From: Skeletonema tropicum
Lineage: Eukaryota; Bacillariophyta; Thalassiosirophyceae; Thalassiosirales; Thalassiosiraceae
Reading direction: 5' to 3'
Assembly (NCBI GenBank): GCA_037178625.1
Contig: CM074131.1
Coordinates: 2,728,001-2,792,000, forward strand
Length of the DNA: 64,000 nt
Below the pieces are notes generated by a model. That model was not told the origin of the DNA. It ran no database searches and saw only the letters and a program-made list of their open reading frames with translations. Shown in pieces: positions 54,981 through 64,000 of the stretch (positions are counted from its first letter, which is position 1; every line of letters begins with the position of its first letter). The translations under genes were made by a program, and so were the position numbers.

Positions 54981-56798
54981 TTATTTCTTAGGAAGTGCAG
55001 ATTGAAATCCAGCATTATCAGAGAACCATTTCTCGTTAGCCTTTCGGACTCTCTCTTTATTGGCATCAGGATTTACTAGCTCCATTCCTTGCGTGGGCCC
55101 AAAGACAACGCTACTAGCCAATCCATCCGTTACGCCTGAGCTCATCTGTGCTGCCCGCTTTCGGCTAGCCTTCGTGTTGGCCTGCCTCATTTTACGTTTC
55201 TCTGTCGTCTTTCTCATCGCACCCCCTTCTTTCGTATCAAGCATACCAAGTGTGATCCCCATTGCATCGTCACCGTACTCACCAGCTTCAACAGAAAATG
55301 CACGTTTATTGGCTTGTTTCATCAGTTCTGTCTCCTCAAAGCGTTCTTTCATCCTCCTAATTCGTTTCCCTCCTCTTCTCTTTTTCGTTGTTAAATCAGG
55401 CCTAATATTACTGTCAAGGATGGAATAGGGACAAAAATCAAAAGTCAGAGAATTATATAACGTTGAAAAGAACGACGCCAATATACATAAACACGGAACC
55501 CTCGACTCCTATACGTGAGGTTGTCCCTTCCAAAAAAGAAAATATTCAGATTTCGCCCGGGCGAGTAATGATCTGTTATTACACGACCAAAGCAAAACAC
55601 TGAATAAGAAAGCTCTTTACGAAAATCGGAGAAAACAGATAAATATACACACATAATATGCAACGTTGCAAAAACTCACTTTGGTAATGCCTTGACAACC
55701 TGTGCCTTATCTGGCTCTTCCCACTTTCCAAACTTGGTCCTCAATTCCTCCTTGAATTTCCTACCAACATCTGCAGTCCTAGGTCGTCCCGACTCTACAT
55801 TGATATGATCACATCGCACCGCCAATGCAAGTTTCCCAGCAACAGCCTTAACGGCTCTCATCTTGAGATAATTTGGACAGGACTGAACCAAGTCACAATC
55901 CATTAAAAACCCAGCATGCTGAGTCCTACTTTGCGTTGCCATTCCTACCCTTGATGATGCAGTGGATCGATTCTTCCCCAACAGTTGTAAATTGCACGAG
56001 GGGACCCTTGCCAATTCTGCCAAACCTCCCGTACTCGCTAATAATTGTGCAGCTAACGCTGGACCAACCAGTGCACATACACTAGGTGACCATTGTTCCA
56101 TCCTTGACTCCACAAACGATGTTAATTCCTTCTGAACCTTCTGCAATTCATCCAAATACAAACATATATCATTCACTGAATTCAATTCCTCTTCCGTCAG
56201 CATCCTCCCATTCGTAGTCGATCCAGCCACCGAAATTGTAATGATCTGATTGGAAGTTAGAATATCATTCAACTGTTCATTGACATTGGTCACATCGACT
56301 TCATTCTGAATAATCCCAATGGCCGCTCGATACTGAAATGGATCTGTGAGTAATTCTTCCAACTCGGGAAATTTGGGATGGTATGCCCTGCAGAGGTCGA
56401 AATGAGTGTTGGTGAGTTCGGATCGGAGTGAGACGAGATGTCTGTTGGAAGTTAAGATGAGTTGATGTTCGTGTTCATCTTCTTCCTTGGTGTGACTGCT
56501 GCTTGATGGACATTTTGGCTGTATCGTCTCTTTGTTGAATGGTGTGGATTGAATGGAGGTGTGATTTGAGTGCCTCATTGTTGAGAAGTCGGTGGTTGTT
56601 TCTGGTGGTAATAATTGCATGATGATCGGCGGCAGTTTTTTCGTTGGCTGCTTGTTGCTGCTCTGCTGAAATATTATTGCCATCAACATTGTTGCCGCCC
56701 GCTACTCCTATCACGTCTTCGGCCGCATTATTATTGGTCTCCTCTTCGGGCTCCACGTCCGAGAGGTCATCAAGGTCGTCTAGCAGTGCGTCGGCCAT
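54981..56798 (-). CDS. PRPF31: pre-mRNA splicing factor PRP31, one frame break
   Basis: U4/U6 snRNP protein needed to form the tri-snRNP. The N-terminus MADALLDDLDDLSDVE matches the family. The NOSIC/Nop domain spans YHPKFPELEELLTDPFQYRAAI, VAGSTTNGRMLTEEEL, VGPALAAQLLASTGGLAELARVPSCNLQLLG and SCPNYLKMRAVKAVAGKLALAVRCD. After an intron (55411-55679, phase 2) comes the PRP31 C-terminal part RRGGKRIRRMKERF, SVVFGPTQGMELVNP. Between the N-terminus and the Nop domain the frame ends at TGA 56475-56477 and continues in +1 (EHEHQLILTSNRHLVSLRSEL). The sequence there is unconserved, so the exact step is uncertain. Confidence 0.88.
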
Positions 56799-56842
56799 GG
56801 TTGATTATGCATGTTGTATGTTGTAACTTTTGCGATTTCAGC

Positions 56843-56914
56843 TCGTGACTCAAGTTAATCAATTCGTGACTAGACCTCGAGGTCGAGTCACGAGTTGTCG
56901 AGATCGAGTCACGA
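56843..56914. promoter_or_regulatory. dyad-symmetric TCGTGACT array in PRP31/RPN8 promoter
   Basis: Four copies of TCGTGACT lie in the 184-bp gap between the divergent genes: 56843-56850 and 56864-56871 on the plus strand, 56886-56893 and 56907-56914 on the minus strand. Same-strand copies are 21 bp apart. Both pairs and the central palindrome ACCTCGAGGT (56874-56883) share one symmetry centre at 56878.5. Arms of about 37 bp pair with roughly 70-75% identity. It looks like a paired binding site for a dimeric factor serving both genes; no factor is known to me. Confidence 0.6.
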
Positions 56915-56982
56915 GTTCAATCTTTCGATCGATTCAATGAAAGAGATCGAAGCAAAAAGATCATCACACAAACATCTCAACC

Positions 56983-58064
56983 ATGGCGACAACAACAACC
57001 ACCACCAGCAGCAATGACACCCCACCGGCGTCCTCCCCCTCCACCCCCCTCCTCCCAGACGTGACCGAAGTTACAATCCACCCGCTCGTCCTCCTCTCGG
57101 CCACCGATCACTACCATCGCGTTGCACGGGGCACACGCAAACGAGCCGTCGGGGTCCTATTAGGCTCCTCCTCCCGCTGGTACTGTTGACGCTACCAACT
57201 CCTTCGCCGTACCCTTTGAGGAAGACTCCAAAAACTCGGAGGTTTTCTACCTCGATCACAATTACCTTGAGAATATGCTGGCCATGTTCCGTAAGGTTCA
57301 TGCCAAGGAGCGTGTGGTGGGATTTTATTCCACCGGGCCGCAGATACGGTCGAATGATTTACGTATCTTTGATTTGGTCAAGAGGTTTGTTCCACAGGGG
57401 ACGATTACCCCACCTGTATTTGTGATTATTGATGTCCGGCCGGGGAGGGAGAGTATCCCTACCACTGCCTATAGGGTTGTGGAGGAGGTGGACTTCCAAT
57501 ATCCCTACTACTACCGGAAAGGGGGGTGATGGTAGTGGTAGTGGTGCAGCCGAGGTCCGAAAGACGTTTGCACATGTCCCTTCCCTAATTGGAGCAATGG
57601 AGGCAGAAGAAGTTGGCGTCGAACATTTATTGAGAGATATCAATGACCCCACTGTATCCACAGTGGCCAATTTGGTCAAGGCCAAGCTATCCGGTCTATC
57701 CACCCTAACGGAAAAACTTGTCGAAATGAAAGATTACCTAACGGCAGTATCCGAGGGACGTATGAAGCCCAATTCGGAAATTATTGCCAACATGCAAGCC
57801 ATTGTCAACTTATTGCCCAATTTGAACGTGGAGGAATTAGTACGAAGTATGCTTGTGAAGAATAATGATATGCACATGGTCATTTATTTGAGTGCCTTGA
57901 TTCGATGTGTGATTGCATTGCATGATTTGGTGTTGAATAAGATTGCGTATAATGAAGAGGTTGGTGATGGGTTGGGTGAAGTTATTGTTAAGGCGAAGAA
58001 GGATGAGTCGGGTGAGGAGAAGAAGGAGGATGATGATGCCAAGGTGTCAAAGGAGAAGAAGTAA
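56983..58064 (+). CDS. RPN8: 26S proteasome regulatory subunit RPN8 (PSMD7), two frame breaks
   Basis: Non-catalytic MPN partner of the deubiquitinase RPN11 in the proteasome lid. [21 protein letters not shown] opens the MPN domain. [43 protein letters not shown] and the lid part [17 protein letters not shown] with [28 protein letters not shown] follow. The Lys/Glu-rich tail is typical. There is no JAMM metal motif, as expected for RPN8. The frame breaks +1 near 57177-57189 (before TVDATNSF) and at 57527-57529, in a G6 run before TGA; the linker there is longer than in animals. ATG 56983, no intron. Confidence 0.9.
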
Positions 58065-58554
58065 TGATGACATGATTTGAGATATCGTGTAGCCTGGCGT
58101 CAAGCTGATTTATCTGTCATCGATACTTATAGTAATAATTTACCTTTTCCCCTTGTTCAGGCCAGCACTTCATCTAAGTGTTGCATGATTCTTTCACGGT
58201 AATTTTGACTAAAGAGAGATCATTCAACTTCTTTCAGCGTCACTTCTTTCTCACTTCTGAGAGAGAGAAACGAGACTTTGTTTGATGCATTCGCGTTTTT
58301 CCTTCTTCCAAGATTCGTCAGATCTCCCGTCTGCAAAATCCAAAATCCACTCGAGCCAACAAAAGCAAAAGCTATAAGCCAACGAAGTCCATGTTTTGTT
58401 GTCGACGATAGTGAAATAGGCGAGGGAAAACAGCCGCTACCTTGTTACCGACCACTATTATCTTCTCCACCGGGTCATTGTGGCGTTCTCTTGATTCTGA
58501 GCGGCTTCTCTTGCTGTCGTCACTGAACTCAAAGTTCAATATAAGTATTTCGTG
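58065..58554. other. intergenic
   Basis: 490 bp between RPN8 and UXT on the same strand. It should contain the RPN8 terminator and the UXT promoter; nothing specific seen. Confidence 0.35.
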
Positions 58555-59011
58555 ATGTCTGACCCCCTGCAAAACAAAGTTGCTGAGTACAGCGCCTTCA
58601 TCACCAACACTCTACAGCCCAAATTACAACTTGCAGTCAATGATAGAGAAGAAACAGAGGCAGAAATATGTGAATACGCTCTGTTAAGAAACAAGCTTCA
58701 GATGATGGAAGCAGAGTCAGATGGATCTGCAGGCGCAATCCAACCAATCAACACGTTAGTAGACATATCACATCAAACTATCTATTGCAACGCAACAATA
58801 TCCAATCCACGAACGGTATACGTTCATACTGGCATGGGATTCCATGTAGAATTCACAATTGAAGAGGCAATTGCATTTATTGATGAAGCGAATCATGTTT
58901 CTACAGAATGATATTCTCAAACACAGGGTAGAAGTTGCAATGAGCATTGCTGAAGACGTGGAAAAAGCAATTGAACTCTTGGAAGAGTTCAAAGAAGCAG
59001 ATGAAGATTGA
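58555..59011 (+). CDS. UXT: UXT/prefoldin-like alpha subunit, one frame break
   Basis: Small coiled-coil protein of the prefoldin-like (R2TP-associated) complex. KVAEYSAFITNTLQPKLQLAVNDREE is the first helix, LRNKLQMMEA a second part. VDISHQTIYCNATISNPRTVYVHTGMGFHVEFTIEEAIAFID is the beta hairpin region matching UXT. The frame meets TGA at 58909-58911 and continues in +1 as DILKHRVEVAMSIAEDVEKAIELLEEF, the expected C-terminal helix, to TGA 59009-59011. Total about 151 residues, normal for UXT. Start ATG 58555. Confidence 0.78.
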
Positions 59012-59088
59012 TCATATATAAGTAACATTTGTCTTGGAAAGAAATAGAATCTTTATTATGAAAAGCTCATGCGAAGCTGGATGATTTC

Positions 59089-61112
59089 TTATCCGCCACC
59101 TCTACCTTTCAAATAGCTCACTCCGTTTCCGAGGTTGCCAGACCTACTTCCTCCCTTTTGAGCGTTGACTGCGTCCATCGCACCTGCCATTGTGTTGCTG
59201 AGACCTGGTCCTCCGCCCATGCCTCCGCCGCCCATCATTCCATTGACTGCACCTGGATCCTGTGACCGAGGATTGATGACTGTTTCGTCGATTGATAGAA
59301 TAACACATGCCGCTTCGGAAGCCGACGCCAATGAGTTTGATTTGTTATCACTGGGCTCCCAAACTCCAGCAACAAAAGTATCCATAATGTCGCCATTCTC
59401 AATATCGACACCATACCACTTTCCATCCTCATCTTGCGTGTGTTTGCGACGAAGAGAGGAGAGAATATCGTTCGAATCAAAGCCAGCATTGTCGCACAAT
59501 TGGCGTGGGACAATCTCAAGAGCCTTTGCGAATGCATTCACAACGAGTTGTCCCTTGCCTTCAATCGTGAGTGCATGTTCTTTCAGATACTTGGCAACCT
59601 CCATTTCGATGGCACCGCCACCAGCAACAACAGCTTGTGACTTTAGTGATCGCTTGACTACCATCAAAGAATCATGAACACTACGTTCACTCTCGGCAAT
59701 GAATTGCTCTGACCCTCCACGAAGAATCATTGTTGTAGTCAAGCTATTGGGACAGCCGGTAAAAAGGTTGAATCGTTCATCACCAACTTGTTTCTCCTCA
59801 AAGTTGGCGCATGTTCCAAGAACTCCCTCGAAGATTCCATTGGTACTTGTTTGAATAGTCGCTCCAGTAGCCTTGGCAACACGCTTCAAATCTCCATCCT
59901 CGACACGTCCTGCGCAAAAGAGTCCTCTATCCGCAAAGTATTGAGTTGCCAAGTCTCCAATGGGAAGCTTACTCAAAACGATATTCGCCCCACAGTTGAC
60001 GCACGCATCTAATTTGTCGTATATCACTTGCCATTCGGCATCCACAATACTCTGATACTGCTCTGGATCTTCAATTCGAACCTCTGCATTTTCCTTCTCA
60101 TTCTTTAGCTCAAGTTCAACATTCAACAACAACACTTTGGGATTGGTGAAATTCTTGGTCATTTGCTCAAATCCAGCATAGGAGAATGTCTTTTTGAATG
60201 CCACCCCCTTGACGAGGAATGATTGACGAACATCCCCACCAGGAATCTTTTTGATTGCAATCATGCCACGCAAATCATCCAGTCCATCTGCCTCCTGCGA
60301 GAGTGATTTGACAGCATCTACAATCATGGGTGCAAACAAATCTTGGTGGGTGGCAATCAATTTGGAGTTGAGGGCCGTGGAGGCAGTTTTCAACAACATT
60401 TCTTCCCCCTCGGGAGTGTTGATATCGAAGGATACGGCAAGTTCTCGAACCTTTTGAACGGCAAGAGAACTGGCCTTTCGTATATGTCGGATGAGGATTT
60501 GGGGGTGGACACCCTCTTCTACGAATGATTTCATTTGCTTCAAAACTTCCACGGCTAGTAAGACGACGGATGTTGTTCCATCTCCAACTTCGGCATCCTT
60601 TGAAATGAAAGAGAGAGAACATAGAATAGTAACAATGCAGTGTGTTAGCATAATGTCATTTCAACGTACAGCAATGGAAAAAATCAATCCATTCTCTCTC
60701 TCTCTCACCTGACTCATACTAATATCCACCAAAGTTTTCGCCGCCGGATGTTCAATCTCCAAAAGTTTCATTATCGTAGCGCCATCATTGCTAATGGTAA
60801 CTTTCCGTCCATCTGCCACAAGCTTATCCATACCACGGGGACCCAATGTCGTCCTAACGGCGTCACTAACTACCTGACAGGCATTGATGTTGCTGATTAG
60901 TTGTGCTTTACCCTGTACCGACCGACGCAAATTAAAAATGACAATAATGGAGCGAGCAGTACAAAAAGTGGACGAGGGAGGGGGTTAGGTACGGCGAGTT
61001 TAAGTTGAAGTCAATCGACCATTAACGATTCTTGCAGCAATCGACGCACCTGAGAGGTATCTGTACCTTCTCTGAGGAGGATAATCCCCGGTCTCATTCC
61101 ACCTCCATTCAT
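59089..61112 (-). CDS. CCT7: CCT eta chaperonin subunit (591 aa, three exons)
   Basis: Subunit of the eukaryotic cytosolic TRiC/CCT chaperonin that folds actin and tubulin. Exons: 61050-61112 ([21 protein letters not shown]), 60709-60912 and 59089-60597, all phase 0 and open. Chaperonin marks are [34 protein letters not shown] (ATP site), [23 protein letters not shown] and [19 protein letters not shown] and the Gly-rich end separate eta from other subunits. The third part ends in [18 protein letters not shown] repeats. No frame break. It converges with UXT, 77 bp apart. Confidence 0.95.
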
Positions 61113-61390
61113 GGTGCTTGGATACTATTGTTGTCAACTCTGTAATGGACGACGATGATACTTTTTTGCTTCGCGATTTTGAGATCGATGGTGGCCAAAA
61201 AAAATGCGCGGCCATGGCATTGATTGGGGTTGTTTGGGGGGGGGTGGGGGGCTAAATCACGGACACGGGCAAGCTCATCATCTTGCTTTGCCCAACGGAC
61301 AGGACTTTCCCCCTTTTTTCCTTTCAAAATTGTCGGTCCGCGTCCGCGCACCAACGCTCACAAAAGTAATATCCAAAAAACAATACAATC
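61113..61390. promoter_or_regulatory. bidirectional promoter of CCT7 and APC8
   Basis: 278 bp between the start codons, with a G-run (nine G, then TGGGGGG) at 61235-61252 and CAC-GGAC repeats. No known element assigned. Confidence 0.35.
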
Positions 61391-64000
61391 ATGTCGTCTC
61401 GTAGGGGGGCCGCCAGTGCCAACGGCCAGCACCACAGCACCAACGACCTCGACACTACCTTCGACAATGACTCCAGCACCGCCATGTCCCTCGACGAAAG
61501 CAGCATCCAGCTCAATGCCACGTCTGCCTCACACAATAACATCAGTGTAGACATGACGGGCACGTCATTTTCAAGACGCGGCGGCGGTGGTGGTGGACGG
61601 AGGAGCAATGCCTCCTCTGCATTATTGGCTTCACCGGCATTCTCACCATTTAGTAGTAGTGGTGTAGATGAGTCAACTTCCATGTCAATTTCCGGGATGG
61701 ATAATACTCCTTCATCGCATCAGATGATGTCGAGAGGCAATAAGTAATAATATTATGAATAATGGAGGACAACAATACAACAGTAGCAATGATGATAATT
61801 TTGGACCCAACAACAACAAGTTGCTGGGTAAACCACCTCTCAACTTCAATGCACAGCTTGGGTGTTGTTACCAATGGTGGTGGTAAAAAGATGTCGTTAC
61901 AAGAAAAGACTGACGATCCATCCACCACAACCACTACAGCCGCCACTCATCGATGGAATAATTCAGATTGGGATGTGAACCATGCCAGGTCACAGTTACG
62001 ACGAGCGTCACGAGAATGTAGTCGGAGAGGATTGAAGTTGGCAAGTCGATGGGCTTCGGAACAGTTGATGGGGTTGGCCTCACCATCACCTTCAGCAGCA
62101 GTAGCAGCAGCAACATCAGATGAAAATCACTCATTATTATTGTCTGAAGAGCGGTGTCAACCAAACGATGTGGAGCTGTACGCAATATCACTATTTGACC
62201 TAGGTGAATACAGCCGAGCAGCTCACGTACTCAGTTCGTCATCATCCACCAGCAGCAGTAACGATTCATCCTCCTCCTTCTCGGATGGATCATTGGGACA
62301 AATAACGCCACCCCGTGACGATTTGACATCTCTTGGAGTATACCTTCGCGCATTCTCCTTGTACCTCGACGGTGAGCGGCGTAAGGAAGAACAGGTTACA
62401 GAATTACGGGATCCACTGGAACGGACAAAGTTGGTGAATTCGAATTTACCCCAGCTTGAGGCGGACTTGCGACGGTCCAATGAGTTAGGGGTATTGGATG
62501 CGTTTGGTCTATATGTGTATGGGGTTGTGCTGAAGGAACTGCGGGGAGCAAAACGTGCACCGGTTGGAGAACGACACAAGACAACTCACGAATTCAACCA
62601 AACTATGGATGCAAGAACGGATGAATCTGTCGGTGATGCAGCTCATGTGATCCTAATTCGATCCATTTTAAAGTATCCGTTCAACTGGTCGGCATGGCTT
62701 GATTTGGGAGAGCTCTGCGTAGATGATTCTTCGATTGATCAAGAAGTAGAGGAGCTACTACTACCAATATCTGATCATTGGATGTATCATTTCTTTTGCG
62801 TTCATGTATTCATTGAAGAGAAGGCCAATGAAAATGCCTATTGCAATTATTGAAAAGTTGGCAAATGGCCAAGTGTCCGAAAACGAAGGGCAGCCACAAG
62901 GGTTCTTCATTCAGAGTGCCTACCTCCAATCGCAGTTAGCTATGGCATATTACGACATTCGTGATTATGATTCCGCTCACGATCACTTTCTGGCACTTGC
63001 GGAGAGAGAACCATATCGTCTGGACAACATGGATGCATTCTCCAATGTCCTTTACGTGAAAGATCAAAAGGTGGCATTATCCCATCTTGCTCATAGATCA
63101 GTCACAGTGGACAAGTACCGTCCAGAAACGTGTATTATCGTTGGAAATTACTACTCGAGCAAAGGACGACATGAAAAGGCAGTACAGTACTTCCAACGAG
63201 CACTGAAACTGGATCGTTCGTACTTGAGTGCATGGACATTACTAGGACACGAATACATAGAAATGAAAAATACGGCGGCTGCAATAGAAGCATATCGGCG
63301 TGCAGTGGACATTAGTGATAGAGAGTATCGAGCATGGTACTGGTCTGGGGCAGACATATGAAATTATGAACATGCTGTTGCATGCACTGTTCTACTTTCG
63401 CAAAGCAGCTGCACTTCATCCACACGATGCACGAATGTGGTGTGCCATTGGAGGTTGCCTTCTTGGTCTGGACCGACGAAGCGATGCTGAGAAGAGTTAT
63501 GAGCGAGCTGTGTCATTGGGTGATGGAGAGGGTATTGCCACGAGGAAATTAGCAGAGTTATATCGCGAAGATGGGGATGAGGAGAAGGCTGCCAAGTGCT
63601 ACCTACGTCATTTGGAGCTGAGATATCAATCGCAATTAGCAGTCCCACTCACTGGAGGCAGTGCCGACTCTTCACCCGAGGCTTTTGAAAATGTCGTGAA
63701 TCATGTTCGCGTCGATGAGCCAGAAGCTGAGGCACTTCTATATCTTGCATACTACTATCGCGATAACCTTGAATATGATGCAGCAATCCTGTGTGCAACT
63801 CGACTGGAGGATTATCCTGGACCCGAGAAAGAGCAAGGCAAGGGACTATTGAGAGATATACGCTCACGAATGGATCACAAGGTGGGGCAGAGGAGGCAAA
63901 AGAGGAGATCAAAATCTCCCAAGACACCTGGAAAGGGATTCAATTCATCGATGGACTCAACCTCTGAGGCGAATGCTGAATCTTCATTCGAGTTTTCTCC
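61391..64000 (+). CDS. APC8: anaphase-promoting complex subunit 8 (CDC23), partial, several frame breaks
   Basis: TPR scaffold subunit of the APC/C ubiquitin ligase; the 3' end lies beyond the window. A Ser/Asn/Gly-rich leader precedes the APC8 N-terminal domain (SQLRRASRECSRRGLKLASRWASEQLMGL). TPR repeats follow: YYDIRDYDSAHDHFLAL, NMDAFSNVLYVKDQK, YRPETCIIVGNYYSSKGRHEKAVQYFQRAL, SYLSAWTLLGHEYIEMKNTAAAIEAYRRAVDIS and RMWCAIGGCLLGLDRRSDAEKSYERA. Frame steps are needed at TAA 61745-61747, near 61861, near 62842-62853 and at 63341. At 63341 the invariant WYGLGQTYE is interrupted by exactly one extra T after the Tyr codon. Confidence 0.88.

Noticed and set aside
55411..55679. PRP31 C-terminal part as a separate small gene
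   Set aside because: Splice consensus and phase join it exactly to the Nop-domain exon, and the family has both parts in one protein.
34990..63361. Euplotes-type shift only at stop codons
   Set aside because: In CXC (37298), APC8 (63341), nicastrin (about 35000) and LCAT (about 43000) conserved residues require the step upstream of the stop. Any +1 insertion will run on to a stop that can be 'resolved' by +1, so stop placement alone proves nothing.

Overview
The window reads as nuclear DNA of a photosynthetic eukaryote, most likely a centric diatom. This is inferred from gene content, not from any database match. Pointers are secreted Lys/Trp-rich and Pro-Thr-repeat proteins of the kind found in diatom cell walls, a sigma-70 factor with a plastid-type leader (hydrophobic stretch followed by an SAF site), a Ty1/copia retroelement, and many short GT..AG introns of about 75-120 bp. 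The other genes are eukaryotic housekeeping genes: CCT7, PRP31, RPN8, APC8, CAP, prefoldin subunits, GOT1, nicastrin and a CXC/tesmin protein.

Layout. 0-10 kb is a repeat zone: an intact copia element with identical 174-bp terminal repeats, short tandem repeats, a non-autonomous LTR element carrying a 210-bp near-perfect hairpin, and an inverted-repeat element. 10-18 kb holds an SPFH/HIR-like gene, GOT1, a secreted epimerase-like protein and a biosilica-like secreted protein. 18-24 kb holds two head-to-head copies of one secreted proline-rich gene; the left copy is intact with phase-0 Pro-Thr mini-exons, the right copy is frame-broken. 24.2-25.9 kb is a 185-bp satellite (nine copies). 26-33.5 kb has a small HSP, a broken small gene and a KH-domain protein. 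From 33.9 kb to the end the window is gene dense: nicastrin, CXC protein, plastid sigma factor, LCAT-like acyltransferase, CAP, F-box/MYND protein, prefoldin 3, ammonium transporter, a large membrane protein (possibly NDC1), PRP31, RPN8, UXT, CCT7 and APC8 (running off the end). Several pairs are divergent with short shared promoters (KH/nicastrin, PRP31/RPN8, CCT7/APC8).

The most striking global signal is that about a dozen genes, mostly conserved, need one or more +1 frame steps to keep their family signature, while a similar number are perfectly open over about 25 kb of coding sequence. Residual insertion errors in a long-read consensus are the simplest explanation, but the clustering by gene and the frequent extra T make it worth testing as possible +1 frameshifting. 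Introns and coordinates given for spliced genes were read by hand from splice consensus and frame continuity.
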